From Brienomyrus brachyistius (Eukaryota; Chordata; Actinopteri; Osteoglossiformes; Mormyridae), in the NCBI RefSeq assembly GCF_023856365.1, contig NC_064548.1:6993642-7057641 (forward strand): a DNA stretch of 64,000 nucleotides, written 5' to 3'. The position numbers and the translations under genes are program-made. Shown here piece after piece: positions 1 through 11,680 of the stretch. Position 1 is the first letter of the stretch; every line of letters begins with the position of its first letter. The notes under the pieces are model-generated. The model did not search any database. It was not told the DNA's origin and saw only the letters and a program-made list of their open reading frames with translations.

Positions 1-1640
1 TTTTCACTGCAGATTTCCAGTGTTTTCCTTACAACTCATTGAGCCATTTACAATTAGGGTTCGACGACACCAAGAGAGCAAGCTAAATTAAAGAAACACT
101 CATCCACCATTTCAGGCTGTCCCAATCATGTATGTTTTAGGCTCACTTTCACTCATTTGAATTGAGACTATCATTTCACACAAAGATTATAGAGTTTTAT
201 GAACAGTTGAAGGTCAAGACTTCACTGACCACAGTGTGCCGTTATGGTATTAAATGAATCCATTAGCCAAGCTGTGCAAATGTAATCAGTGTCACAATTA
301 CATTTGGCGATCAGTGGCTTCATTCTGGCTTTGGGAAAAGGCTCCTCGTAAAAGTCACAGCCCGGACGCCTCACAAGAAAACAGATGGTGAGATGATTCT
401 TCTGCACAGAAGACACTATCAGTCCTGGGGAGGGCTGTATGCTGGACTGGAGTTCCTCTCCCTGAATGGATCATAGAGTTTACTTTCAGGGAGATGATTT
501 ACAACCCCAACATGGGGCAATAAACTGCAGTGGGACATTCTGGTCCAGTGTGTCGCCTCGCAGCAAATTTCAAATCAAGCCATCTTTCGTCTATGTGCAG
601 GATTAGGGGGAGTTGAAGTGACCTTCCTCCAGGACCAGGGGCTATAAATACCCCAGAGCATTGTGCAGACGGCACGATGCACATGTGTGTGCCTGACACT
701 ACAGTGTGTGGCAGACATGCAGAGCTGTGACACCAGGACCCTGTATCACACCTCACTCAGGGAGCACCGAGTCACATTAAATGCCTCACATCTTTGTGCC
801 CTGTGGCTCTTTGAAGATGAGGTGGTCTCAGGGTTTGAAGGATGAAGGCAGAGATATGAGCGACTTAAGCGTATCTCGTCCGACGTGCCTTAGGGCAGCT
901 TAATGGGGAGAGAAACGTGGGCGACAACCACCTGTAACCTGCCAAGCTCACTGCTCTTGTTCGACAACAAACTGATTTACTGCAAGAGAATAACTCACAG
1001 TGGACCAGTTTATTGCCAAGAATAATCACTTGCTCATAAATAATGCACAGAGAGTTCTGCAAACAAATGTTTATCAATTTCAAAATTAATTTTTAAAAAT
1101 CAATTTCAGTTGAATGGCCCTACATAATTTACCTCGAAAGATGGAGGAGGCAATTTCATGCTACGTCTGGGGGGATAAAAACGGCCCTTTTCCATTACAT
1201 GAAACCAACATTTTCTGTTGGTAAGTACATTTCAAGAAGTACAGCCACCTAGTGGACATAATTCATAGCGATGTCACACATGACAAAGATCGTAGAGTTT
1301 TATACTTCCCACATGTTTTTCACTCTCATTTTTAAAAATACACCTTATTATGAAATGTAATGCAGAGTAGATGTCTCTCCAATCACTTACTCTAATTATA
1401 TCTTTTCTTCTTGGATAAAATTTTGCAACGTTACCCTGTTACCCTGTTGTAACGGCACCCTCTGTTCTCTTAATATGATGAGCAACCTTAAAATCTAGCA
1501 GCACTTTTGCAAGGTAAAGGGAGTTCATTTGCTTGTCAATGTGCTCCAAAAATGTGATACGAGCTCTCTCTGCCACGATTAAATCTCATCATGCAAATTG
1601 GAATCAAAGTGGCTTGTTGAAAAATTTTTATTCATATTAA
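1..1640. other. Downstream flank of ubxn4, no gene seen
   Basis: No open frame longer than about 85 codons and no splice-bounded homology was recognised here. The stretch lies beyond the poly(A) signals of ubxn4. In the human block the next gene on this side is lactase (LCT), but no lactase-like exon is visible. Confidence 0.5.
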
Positions 1641-1652
1641 ATGAGCTGTAAA

Positions 1653-1658
1653 TTTATT
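1653..1658 (-). terminator. ubxn4: Poly(A) signal of ubxn4 (AATAAA)
   Basis: TTTATT on the plus strand reads AATAAA on the minus strand, about 470 bases below the ubxn4 stop codon. A second copy follows at 1627-1632. The 3' UTR would therefore be about 1640-2123. It includes a 14-base G run on the plus strand at 1711-1724 and a GA-rich stretch near 2060-2095. The cleavage site itself is inferred. Confidence 0.5.
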
Positions 1659-2123
1659 CTCATTTTCACCTAAAAGAAAGACTGCTGCTGTGGCAGACTA
1701 TACATGCAAAGGGGGGGGGGGGGGCAACAGAAAGCTGGATATAAAACAGGGACACCCACCCAGGAGGCTTTGGGGTTACGTCATCGTTAAACTAAACCGC
1801 TGTCATGGCTACGATATGCTGTTAGCAGGTCACATGGTCAGGCAAGCACTCCAATTGATAGACCCACAGCCACGGTCTCCAGGCCAGGATACGTCAGCGC
1901 TCCAGACCAGCTCAGTCCACAAACACAAAACGATGACAAGATATGGAGGCGGAGTTTAAGCTACTGGGCACGACTCAATAATAAGTGCCCATGCAGGTGA
2001 CGCCCGGGGCGTGAGTGTATTGGAGCACCGTGCGGCCAGTAAGCAGTTTCCACCAATGGGAGAGAGAGAGGGAAAGAGCGCAAGAGAGAGACTGGTTATT
2101 GCACAGTGTTGAGGGCCAGCCAG

Positions 2124-5100
2124 CTACATCTGCTGGGTGGAGTTGCCATTCCAGGTGTTGTTGTCGTCCTCACTGTCTTCTTGCGTCCTCAGTCTGTAGA
2201 TCTTCCCATCTTTTTTGAAGTCATCTGCTCGCTTTTCCAAAACTCGTTTGCGAATGGGTTCCCTGAGGGCAGAAATGACAATCATGAATATAGTTCAGGC
2301 ACAATAAATGCAGAAACCTCTTTTTTTTTACAATTTATGCAGCTATTAAATATTTATCCACTACACACAAAATAAACATGGCATAAATGGCTTCTAGGTC
2401 TACTGACTTTGTGGTATTGTACAGTTATGTCACTCTTCATGTGCTGCGTGGATTACAAGAAGTGACCTCATGACCTAAACTGTGCGGTGGCGGATTGCTC
2501 AATCATAACTGCTAATCTGAGCATCACCTTTTTGCTTCGCCAGACGATACGGTGGAAGGTCCGGGGCGCGGTGGCGGGACGCTGGAAGTGGAGCCGGGGC
2601 GCGGAGGGGTAGGGAAGAGGAAGCTGCTGATGAATCTCCACACAGCTAGCAGGGGGTAAAAGATGGTGCCCAGCACCGACCAAAAGCCCCCGGCCGAGGA
2701 GGGCACCACTGTGTTGGCAGGTCGGCCCACCTGCGCCAGGAAGCAAGTGGAGGACACGGGTCACAGAACGGCACCAGTTACTGTCCACCTTTAGTTGGTC
2801 CAGAGGGCTCCCTGGTTACCGGTTACCTCCAATCGGCCAGGCTGCCTGACACTAGTCTCATTTCATTGGTTCTACTCTGGGACATGTGACTGGCAGGAAA
2901 GTGTGTAATCCACACGCAAGTACCCAGAACTCTCCGTAAAGCTATTACTGTTATGTGAAGCTCATGATTATACATGCAAATCCATTATCCATCTGTCCTT
3001 AAATTGCCCTACAGTTCAGGTTCTCTGAGAACTGCAGTCTGTCCCAGGAAGCAGGTATACAGAAATAACCAGGAAGGGAACACGGACACTCACAGCAAGC
3101 AAATTAGAGACATCAGCTCACCTAGGCAGATGCGGGGGAGAATGGAGTACACAGGGGGCAGTGACAACCCACCAATTCCATGCACTGGGGGGCCAGATCA
3201 CAGTGAAACTGGAAGCTAAATGCTGGGCCCTTCGCATTATCAGCTGGAGCCCCCCCCTCCAAGAGGCATGTTTAAAGGGGGACAGCCTACACCCACCTGT
3301 CCTGCTCTAACGCCAGTGACAGAATGTGGACAGCCTGCAGTGACACCCCCATTGGAATTCAGGGGGACACCACTTACTGGGAGAAGCACCACTGAGGCAC
3401 TGGGAACCAGCTCCAGCTCCAGCAAGGTCCGGTCTAAGTCCTCCCGTGTGAACTCCCGCCTCGGGAACATGGTGGCCAGGGAGAAGTTTCCGTACCGGTT
3501 CCCTACTTCCTGCACGGAGAGAGACAGGAAGTTGATGTGGATGAACGCTGGGAGGACTGACTAAGCATGGAGCACGATGTTACAAGACGAGCGGGTCACA
3601 GCACTCATCCTGACAACCACACCGCTTGCTGTGAAAGTAAATGAGGTAAAAGCATCTAAATGTGGATGTTTCTGCACAGTTACAGACCATCAGACAGTGT
3701 GAAAAACATTCAGGAAATTTACAAACACCGACTGTCCTGTTCAGATCTGTAATACCAGGTGTTAACAGCAAAAATGGAGAAGGTGCTGCTACTAGACCCA
3801 TGAATGCGATAAGGGAAACAGGAATCAGTCATTGTTTAACCTGACATTCTTAAGGTACCCCCACCTCACCCCCAGAATGCTCTGGCCAATGAGACAATGG
3901 GGCAGAGATATGGACACACCTGGGCAGCAAACTCCCTGGCCTCCTGCAGCCTCGTCTCCAAGGGGAACTGGTTGGTGAAAGAAGAGCCGTCTGGGAGGCG
4001 GAACTGTATCCGGGCCACAGCACTGGAGAGACGGAACAGGAGGGTGTCCAAAATCATGGGAACAACAGGTGGCACACGGCCTGCGCATGGCTAAACCTCC
4101 CAATGGCTCCTCTCAAGACGAAGTCTTTTTCACTCTGACAGTGGGCGAGCCACTGTACCTCCTCTCCTTCTGCAGCACCTCCCTCCGGGCCTCCTGCTCC
4201 GCCTTCGCCGCCTGCAGCGCTGACACCTTCGCCGCCTCCGCCTCCTCCGTACTCTTGGCATAACGAGCCGCTCTCTCTGCCCGATCCTGGAAGAAGAGCC
4301 ACTCTTCGGTTTCTACCTGGTTCCCCTGCCCCTTCACCCCATGTCCCTCACCCCCGGGCCCCCACAGCACCCCCTCACCAGTGCTATCTGCTGACGCACA
4401 CGCTCCCGTGCCGCCCGCTCCTCCGCCTTCTCGCGGTTGCGCTCCTCCAGCATGCGCTTGGTGCGCTCACCCTCCTGCTTCTTCTTGTAGTCCAGCATTT
4501 CCTTGCCAATCTTCCTCCGTTCCACCTCCTTCCTTATCTGGTTCTGGGCAGGCAGACAGGGAGGCGTCGGCCAAGATCACGGCAGCACCAAGAACAGGCC
4601 AAAGGAACACGTTACAGCAAAGTTAAATGATTAAAAAATGCGCAGTGACCCCCATTGAAGTCAGACTGGCCTGAGGAGGTCATGGCTGCTCCTGCCGTAA
4701 TATTCATTGCTAAAGAATGTGCTTTCATCACAAGAGTCTACCTCCTCTTCTCCTCTCCTTTTCTGTTCCCGTCGCTCCTCCAGCTTCTTTGTCAGCCTGA
4801 AGGGGGTTTCATATTAGCAGAATCAAGGTCTCCGGCACCTTCCATACCTCCCCACCCAGGCTCGGACAGGACTCACCTCTCCACCTTGGCACTCAGGCTC
4901 TCGTCAGACTGGGAGCTGAGAGAAACATCATCTGATGACAAACTCCTGTCATCGGAGGGTGTGGCGTGGCCCGAGGGCCCCCCGTCCTCCACAGGACGAG
5001 ACAGCAGCTCTGGGGACAGTGTTGAGGGGACATCGTGTTGGGATGGACCAACCAGGACAGAACTGTACACTGAGGCTTCAACAGTAACTAGTCCACTGTA

Positions 5101-8100
5101 CTGAACCTGATAAGCTCTGTAAAATTCACAAAGCACACACGCACTGTTTGTCTAACACTGCACTGTATGGACAAAATGGACTTCTGTTCCAGTGGGTCCC
5201 CTACAGTAGGCTTAAGGCCCACAGTGCCACTGGACTGAATAAGGGAACCTGGAAGATGTATGGACACAGAGCCAATTGCTAATATACACCTCAGCAGTTC
5301 CTACCATATCTATATTCACTGCTACAAAGAATCACAAAATGCAGTCTGACTTCATTCAACTGGAAAACATAACTGTTACGCTTGAAGAGAGGGAAAATGG
5401 CAGAAGGTAGATATTTACAGCATGAGCAAACTGTCACTTTCAGTTACACACGGAGCATTACAGGTGCTGTGTGTTCCTCTTATGGTATGTTCGATTACCT
5501 CTCGGAAGCCGGAAATTCCAAGTTCGACAATCTCCTGTTCGAGCTACCACATCTCGGAATAAACATGACTGCCTCCATGAACACGCTGTTGTGTGTTGTT
5601 GCTTTATATCAGGGGTGGGGAACCTGATCAATCAACCAATAACAATGGCTCCCCATGACTGGAGTTGAGAATCGCTGCTTTATTACTTCTTGACTGAGAG
5701 GTCATCCCAAAAACCCGCAGCCACACCGGCTCTCCATGGATCAGGTTCCCTACCCCTGCTTTATATCTTAGCAGATTTGGAGTGAGATTCTTTTTTCCCC
5801 GAGAGACATACAAACAAGAAACACGAACTAGTCAAACCACATTGAAAGCTTTTTAAAATATTTTAGTACATTCATAGCGATATTACTTTTGAGAGGCAAA
5901 CAAACTACAAGCAAACAAAATACACTAAAGTCTGGTAAAAATCTGATATTGCATGCCAGGATACTGTTTACGGTCATGATATGGTATTGTCTAAATCGAA
6001 CACGTATTAATAGTTAAAAATGTAATTGCACATATAACAAAATAAACATCTATAAAATGGAAATACTGTTGAGTGTGTAAGCCACCATGTCGAAATGACG
6101 TCACAGGAAAATTCTGTCCGACATCAACGTTATAAAAGAGGCGCGTTTCTGATGGTTAGTGACGTTTTTCGTGACGTTTTCATCCAAGTTCTGACTCAGA
6201 GAGAGGTAATCGAACACAGGATTAGCTTTAGTTTCTGGGGCAGTGTGTGGCTCAGGAGGTTGAGACCCTGCAAGGGTGCAGTTATGTCGGTGTTGGGCCC
6301 CTGAGCAAGGCAACTGTTTCAGGGACTGAATGACCCAGAAGGTATATCACTTTGGATTAAAGCCTCGACTACAATTTATGCAAATGTAACATTTCACATA
6401 AGAAAGCAATGATCCCTAACCCTCTCATCACTTCCTGAAAAGACCTTTCCAATTCTTGCAATGAAATAAGATCCAAAACATAAAAGGGTCAACCATATGA
6501 AAGAAGGCCAACTCAGGCCTTTTTAACACACTTTTCCACATAAAAGTGATCTTTCCCTTCCAAATCCACAAAATCTGTGAATACAAAAATGCTATTTATA
6601 TTTTCAATTAATATATTACTTTGTATAAGTTAACCAACCCGAAAACCAGACCAGAAACATGTTTCCCAGTTGACCAGTTTTCGTTATGTTGCACCTAGGA
6701 AACATAAATATGCCACTGCTTCACTGATACAAGTTGTCCCTCAAGGATCAATTCTACGTCCAAGTCTCTTCAACATCCACATGCTCCAATTAGGTGAAAT
6801 TATCCGTCACTATGGTCTCAGCTTCCACTGCTATGCCTGTGTCCTCATCGCCAACCATACTGACTGACCGCATTCATGACATTACACATTGGATTACAGC
6901 TAATATTTTACGACTTTACCCTGATAAATTTGTGGGTATTAAATCTGTCTTCTCTACCCTTCGTGAGCTAAAAATTGACGTTGATGGGGTCCTGGTGGAA
7001 CCCTGAGTATCAGTCTAATTTGGATCTCATCTAGGATCAACTTCTTACCTTCCAACCACACATCAGCTCAACAGTACAGACAGCATGTTTTCATCTCCGT
7101 AACATTGCTCATCTGCACTCTTTCCTCAGTGCGAAAGACACTGAAACACTAATTCATGCTTTCATCACTACCCAACTGATTGATGGTAAAGCATTTTTTA
7201 TGGTCTTCCTACTAAATATGTCAATAGATTATAGTATGTTCGGAATTCTGCTGCTTGTTTACTTACACATACTAAAAAAAATCTGCTCACATCACTCCTG
7301 TCCTCTATGACTGGTTGCCAGTTTATTCAAGAATCAAACATAAAATTATACTCATCACCTTTAAAACCCTCCATGCTTTACCCCCTCATTATCTGTTTGA
7401 ACTTCTGCTTCCTTACACTCCAGCCTGCGTACTAAGATCATCTGATGCTAATTTACTCACCATACCTAAGCACAGGTTATCAACTATGGGTGACAGAGCT
7501 TTTAGTGCAATAGCCCCTAAAATTTGGAATGCTCTTCCTCTCAATCTTTGTGAAGAAAAATCTATTATCCATTTCAAACTCCGGTTAAAAATACATCTCT
7601 TCAATGGATATTATTAACCTAACTTGTATTGTCTCGTTAAATGTGTTTTTTTGTTGAATTGTAAAGTGTCCTTGAGTGCATGAAAGGTGCTATAGAAATA
7701 AAAATTATTATTACCACTACTATGGAGGGAGGCAAAGTGTCGGAGGCAACCACCAAGTCCCCCTCACCTACAGAGGGAGCCATAGTGCCTGAAGCCAACA
7801 CTGAGTCCCCCTCACCTACAGAGGGAGCCATAGTGCCTGAAGCTAACACTGAGTCCCCCTCACATTAGAGGGAGCCATACTGTCTGAGGCTAATGCCGAA
7901 TCCCCCTCACCTTTTGAAGCAGGTGAAGCCGCACTGCTGTCTTCTGCCGACGCGCTAGCCTGGGACTCCGACAGGATAGGCACTTGCTGTACAACTGGGT
8001 CCTGGGACACAGGGGGCTGGAGGGGAGCAGTAGCAGCAGGTATACCCGCAGCAGCAGCCACAGCCACAGCCCTGTCTGGTGTGCCCGTCTGCTGGGCATG

Positions 8101-9268
8101 CATCTGGTCAAAACAACCCAGAGTCACACGGTGCAGCCTGATATACCTGTTCTCATGATTAGAACACCTTGCGTGTCAACCTGGATGATTATGACAAGGA
8201 CACTTGTAAGGAGGGGGGAACGACCTCCACCTGTCTGACTTTGGAGATCCGCTTAATGAGCTCCTCAACCGGCACGCTGCCGGCGATCACCTCCAGGGGG
8301 ATCCCATTCTCTCCGATGAAGAAGCTGGATGGGATACACACTACGGGATCTTTGAAAGTTGGGTTAAGGAACAGGTGAAGGGGTACTACTCAGGGGACGT
8401 CTTAAGGGTGCTTACATGGCCACAGAGGACCGGGCATTACATTCACACACCAAGCTTACAAAAAAGGATACATATCTGAGAAAACTGTACACATGTCTCG
8501 CTGTGAAAAAGAAAAGAAAATTCAAGACAAAGCTATATAGATACTGGCTCCATTTTACATCTTTAATCAGACAGACTCGCATAGGTAATATCACCGTATC
8601 CGTTTAGAAAAGTGCGACATGGCAGCTCGGTGGTGACAGTCGCATACCTCTTGGCATCTAGTTTAATCGCGACGAAAGAGCTTCTGGTAGCCTCGGCCAC
8701 CCTGTCGTCCTCCCAGCTGGCGGTCATCTGTGAGGACTGCTCATCCTCCCCTGAAACATAGTAACGGGGAGTCAGGGAGCGGCTGTCAGTCAGCGGGGCG
8801 GGGGCTCACAGAAAAGTCGCACACTTTAACGTTCAGGCGCTAAATCCGAGGTCTGTCATGGGGAGGGGACCGGGCGCTTTAATCTGGGTGATACAGCTAA
8901 ATGTCTATTAATATAACACTACAGCACCGTGCGAAGCGAAGGCGGTCAGCTCGTTTTAAATTTAGCCAGACAAGATGCTTCCACCGACTTTACACTTTAT
9001 TTCAACTTTAATATGGCGCAGAAAAGGCAATGGTGATCTGATGGGTCTAACTCGCCAGCGTCGCGGTAAACCGGCGTAACCAGCGACTAACTAGAGATAA
9101 TGACAGTGCTGGTTTCAGGCAGCCAGGCCTCCTCCACCCCTGACCGGGCCGCCCTACGCCACAAGAGCCGTGTCACAGCAAGCTACCTGTGATAACGACG
9201 AGGAAGACGGCGTTCTGCTGTTTGGCGGAGGCGATGGCCGCAGGGATAGAGCCCTCAAACCAGCGCAT
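2124..9268 (-). CDS. ubxn4: UBX domain-containing protein 4 (erasin), complete, 13 coding exons
   Basis: Coding exons in gene order: 9187-9268, 8648-8750, 8472-8500, 8231-8349, 7911-8103, 4877-5009, 4742-4796, 4379-4543, 4159-4286, 3920-4022, 3378-3509, 2528-2730, 2124-2262. All junctions keep phase and sum to 1584 nt (527 aa; human about 508). UBXN4 is an ER-membrane-associated cofactor that recruits p97/VCP for ER-associated degradation. The order fits the family: thioredoxin/UAS-like N-terminus starting MRWFEGSIPAAIASAK (residues 1-115), a variable Ala/Ser-rich linker (about 116-215), a charged coiled coil (about 218-330) with the conserved KRMLEERNREKAEERAARER stretch, a UBX domain (about 336-414) with RIQFRLPDGSSFTNQFP and the p97-binding FPR in TMFPRREF, a hydrophobic segment (about 425-448), and a tail ending NTWNGNSTQQM. 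The start ATG is the first codon of the UAS-like domain, followed downstream by a good donor. All introns seen are GT-AG. Confidence 0.95.
2528..2730 (-). CDS. ubxn4: ubxn4 exon with the intramembrane hydrophobic segment
   Basis: After the conserved GRPANTVVPSS, it encodes a roughly 23-residue hydrophobic stretch (FWSVLGTIFYPLLAVWRFIS and on) that fits the ER membrane anchor of UBXN4, then a Pro/Ser-rich linker. The exon ends in phase 2 and the last exon (2124-2262) completes the codon. Confidence 0.9.
3378..3509 (-). CDS. ubxn4: ubxn4 exon with the C-terminal half of the UBX domain
   Basis: It reads EVGNRYGNFSLATMFPRREF, then an acidic/leucine-rich helix and SASVVLLP, and is exactly 44 codons in phase 0. 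The FPR loop is the residue set that inserts into the p97 N-domain in UBX proteins. Together with 3920-4022 it forms the complete UBX fold. Confidence 0.92.
5610..5758. mobile_element. hAT-type MITE, 149 bp, with perfect 8-bp target duplication
   Basis: Terminal inverted repeats CAGGGGTGGGGAACCTGATC and its near-complement end in CCCCTG. Immediately outside both ends stands the same octamer CTTTATAT (5602-5609 and 5759-5766). An 8-bp duplication is the hallmark of hAT insertion. It has no coding capacity and lies in the ubxn4 intron between exons 7911-8103 and 4877-5009. Confidence 0.85.
6230..6370 (+). repeat. tRNA-derived SINE-like fragment
   Basis: It contains a degraded A-box-like GTGTGGCTCAGGAGGTTGAG, then the stretch TTGGGCCCCTGAGCAAGGCAA, and ends with TCACTTTGGATTAAAGC, a tail common on fish SINEs. 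A related copy in reverse orientation lies near 26245-26400. Confidence 0.5.
6655..7715 (+). mobile_element. L2-like (Maui-type) LINE, 3' fragment, decayed
   Basis: Broken reverse-transcriptase frames are visible: a VPQGSILRPSLFNIHML block at about 6730-6785, and the C-terminal block at 7315-7617 with ITFKTLHALPPHYLFELLLP and SDANLLTIPKHRLSTMGDRAF, typical of L2-like fish elements. The 3' end (GTAAAGTGTCCTTGAGTGC, then ATAGAAATAAA and an ATT repeat) is the usual L2 tail. The catalytic YADD box is lost and the frame is interrupted. The tail abuts the ubxn4 minisatellite. Confidence 0.8.
7720..7911 (-). repeat. 48-bp minisatellite starting at the ubxn4 splice donor
   Basis: Four units on the minus strand begin at 7910, 7863, 7815 and 7767. 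Each starts GTGAGGGGGA, and units 3 and 4 are preceded by GTAG, so each carries a usable-looking 5' splice site. The first unit is 47 bp and the others 48 bp (16 codons), and the peptide VGEGDSVLASGTMAPS stays open in units 2-4. The L2 tail is directly adjacent. Confidence 0.85.
7911..8103 (-). CDS. ubxn4: ubxn4 linker exon whose donor lies in a minisatellite
   Basis: It encodes the low-complexity linker (MHAQQTGTPDRAVAVAAAAG, then Pro/Gln- and Ser-rich) between the UAS-like domain and the coiled coil. The donor AAAAG/GTGAGGGGGA is the first unit of a 48-bp tandem array that continues into the intron. The next exon (4877-5009) begins AG/AGCTGCTG, which restores phase. The reading frame past this donor meets a stop codon after about 22 codons. 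Confidence 0.8.
8472..8500 (-). CDS. ubxn4: ubxn4 micro-exon, 29 nt
   Basis: A very good acceptor (TTTTTCACAG) precedes 29 nt reading S-ETCVQFSQI-Y, and the donor GTATCC follows. The peptide matches the conserved EACLQFSQIYPVV stretch of vertebrate UBXN4. Both flanking exons are out of phase without it: 185 + 29 + 119 nt gives exactly 111 codons. It is too short to appear as an open frame of its own. Confidence 0.88.
9187..9268 (-). CDS. ubxn4: ubxn4 first coding exon
   Basis: It encodes MRWFEGSIPAAIASAKQQNA and a short beta strand (VFLVVIT), the beginning of the thioredoxin-like domain, and ends in ACAG/GTAGCT. DNA upstream to about 9400 is CpG-containing and is the likely 5' UTR and promoter. 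No TATA box is obvious. Confidence 0.9.
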
Positions 9269-9420
9269 TTTCACCACGGCCGCTGCAAGTCCCCCAGACT
9301 ACGATCGCATCGGTGTCGGCCAGCTGACTAGAACCTTCAGCTCCACAGCCGGACGTTACGATGGGTGACGGAGCGCTGAGCTCCATGGGAATGGTAGTCC
9401 ATGTGAATAGTAATTCATGG
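9269..9420 (-). promoter_or_regulatory. ubxn4: Probable 5' UTR and promoter of ubxn4
   Basis: CpG-bearing, GC-rich sequence directly upstream of the ubxn4 start codon; composition drops to AT-rich past about 9430. No TATA box or defined initiator was recognised. The assignment rests on position and base composition only. Confidence 0.4.
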
Positions 9421-9604
9421 GAATTGTAGTCCGTAAGTTTGCGGCACTTCATTCCATTTGATCAGATAAAGTAGTTGGCGTCTTCCAGATAGAATCTGAT
9501 TTTAAGGAAATGTTATCTCTGTAAAATATTATAGTTAAAATGAATATAGTGTTTCTTATATGGAAATACATAAAGCTCATCTGAATATAAGCTGAAATGA
9601 ATAT

Positions 9605-9890
9605 ATCAAATATGCATCAATGTCCTGGGTTCGAGCAAGGGTTCCACACGTGTGAGGTTGGCATGTTATCCCCATGTCATTGTGGTGCTTCCTCCAGGTA
9701 CTCTGGTTTCCCCCCACAGTCCATAAACATGCTGAGGTTGATTGGAACTACCAAATTGCCCGTAGGTGTGCGTGTTCTTTGCGATGGGTTGGCTCCCCAT
9801 CCTGGGTTGTTACCTGCCCTGCGCCCCTGGCCTCCAAAATGGGCTCCGACCCTGGACAGGATAAGCGGTTTCCTAAAATAGATGGATGTG
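9605..9890 (-). repeat. SINE-like interspersed repeat, reverse copy
   Basis: Reverse complement of the family seen at 10530-10885. Shared blocks include GTTTTTGGACTGTGGGGGG-like, GGTACTCTGGTTTCCCCCCA and GATAAGCGGTTT, and it ends in a short CATC/GATG repeat. No coding potential. Confidence 0.65.
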
Positions 9891-10287
9891 TCACTGTGGA
9901 TCTTTTTTAAACCCGACAGCTTTAATCATATTTATAATGTATATCGAACTTATGTGCATTGTATACGACATACCTTTATTCTTGTTTTGTCCAACTATGT
10001 GTCTAATTTTTGAGTGGCCCTACGGCAAGGCTTTACTTGGTAATTCGATGACTCTATAGACGACTGTCTATTCTACCTAAAGCTACGGCTAGCCTTATAT
10101 GCATCACTTATCAGAACAGGTTCGCAAGTACGGCTGCATAGGGCACAAGGCAGGAGTATAATACACCAATTTAGAAATAGCTGTTAGCCTAATGTCTATG
10201 TACTATTGGGGAGACTTTGATACATTTGGACGTACGTTACTGCAGCAAATACTGTCTTTGAAGTCATTACTAGTGGTTCACTTAGCT

Positions 10288-10345
10288 TTCCATCCATCCA
10301 TCCATCCATCCATGGATTTTCCAACAGTGGATCCTGGTCCAGGTT
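10288..10345 (+). repeat. Fragment of the same SINE-like repeat with (CCAT)n head
   Basis: Five CCAT units followed by a diverged start of the family, then loss of similarity. It lies 190 bases before a fuller copy. Confidence 0.45.
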
Positions 10346-10529
10346 TTGGGATATTGAGTATATTAAGCAGTAATATATTCTATGAAAATCTATATCACAT
10401 TTTTTTATTCACAAATAATATGAATTTGGAAGAGAAACGCCACTATATGGAATGAGTTAAGTGCGTTATGAAGTATGTGTCTTCAAACAATTTATTTACA
10501 AAATAAAGGGTCATATATGATATATTCCA

Positions 10530-10885
10530 TCCATCCATCCATTTTCCAAACCGCTTATCCTACTGGGTCACGGGGGGTCCGGAGCCTATCCCGGATGCAA
10601 TGGGCACGAGGCAGGGAACAACCCAGGATGGGGGGCCAGCCCATCGCAGGGCACACTCACGCACCATTCACTCTCACATGCATTCCTACTGGCACTTTAG
10701 CAAGTCTAATAAGCCTCAGCATGTTTTTGGACTGTGGGGGGACACTGGAGTACCCAGAGGAAACCCCACAACGACATGGGGAGAACATGTAAACTCCCCA
10801 CACATGTGACCCAGGTGGAGACTCGAACCCAGGTCCCAGAGGTGTGAGGCAACAGTGCTAACCACTGCACCACCATGCCGCCCCA
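10530..10885 (+). repeat. SINE-like interspersed repeat, near full-length copy
   Basis: It starts with (CCAT)n and CCGCTTATCCTACTGGGTCA, continues through AATAAGCCTCAGCATGTTTTT and a GGAGAACATGTAAACTCC block, and ends CACTGCACCACCATGCCGCC. Other copies here are 9605-9890 (reverse), 10288-10345 and 47238-47440. The family is widespread in fish genomes. I cannot assign a database name with certainty. Confidence 0.7.
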
Positions 10886-11585
10886 TGACATGTTCCGATA
10901 CGTTTAAAAAAACAAGTGGAAGCAGTGAGAGGATGTGGCCAGCAGAGGGCGGCAGCACATTCGGTAGGAAAACCCCTAGATTTAGAACTGGCTTTTCAAA
11001 GTAAATGCAGGGCATCATACAGTGTAGTTTTAGCTGCAGCCTCTCTATTTAAAAGCGAGTCTTTAGCGAGTCTTAAGAGAGTAATGGAAAAAAAAACAAG
11101 ATAATACTGAGGGAATGTTTTTTGGAAGTCATAGAAGCCACGAGCAAACACGTATGTGGAAGATAATGCAGCAATCAGACTGATATATCAGATAGTGTGG
11201 AGGACCAGCATACAGGTCTGCTCCCCAGAGGATTTAAGAGAGGTCCGTTAATGACCCTGACTAGAAATATTGTTTGTGCTGAGCAAAACGTAATGGTGAG
11301 TTATTGTATTGTTCGCTAAAATACACTGCCAAGACTGCTTGAGTAACAAAACTATCCCCATGGGTCACCTCAGTACTGTACTGTGTAATTATAGTACACC
11401 CACTAAGGACCTGGACACTTCATGCCAGCTTTTTTGGGGTTATATGTTTCCTTTTCTGAAGCAAAAGACAAAAATAACTGCCTAGTGCCTATTATACATA
11501 GTGACTTTTTAAAAGTGGGTAATACTCATGAACTATGTTAATATTGAGAAAAGCATAAGAAAAGCATAATGTATATTCAAAAGTA

Positions 11586-11680
11586 GGGGTAGGCAACATG
11601 GCAAAAATATCATATTACGATTTTTTTCGAACAGGATCACAATCCACAGTCTTGTCGCGATTCTTTTACATGTTTGTTTT
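11586..11680 (+). repeat. Fragment of a hAT-type MITE
   Basis: TAGGGGTAGGCAACATGGCA, then AAAAATATCATATTACGATT and a CGATTCTTTT stretch, resembles the common fish element beginning TAGGGCTGGGC. Only one end is recognisable and no target duplication was found. Confidence 0.4.

Noticed and set aside
5000..5116. Alternative acceptor TTTTACAG at 5117 for the ubxn4 exon
   Set aside because: It gives a stop codon in the required phase; CTGTCCCCAG at 5010 restores the frame exactly.
7637..7868. Repeat peptide frame (GTMAPSVGEGDS) as a separate gene
   Set aside because: It is the ubxn4 minisatellite; the donor precedes it and the frame is broken from the exon by a one-base shift.
8351..8385. Extending ubxn4 exon 8231-8349 upstream (LFLNPTFKDPVV)
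   Set aside because: No acceptor fits the phase; the 29-nt micro-exon at 8472-8500 supplies the conserved ETCVQFSQI and completes the Tyr codon.
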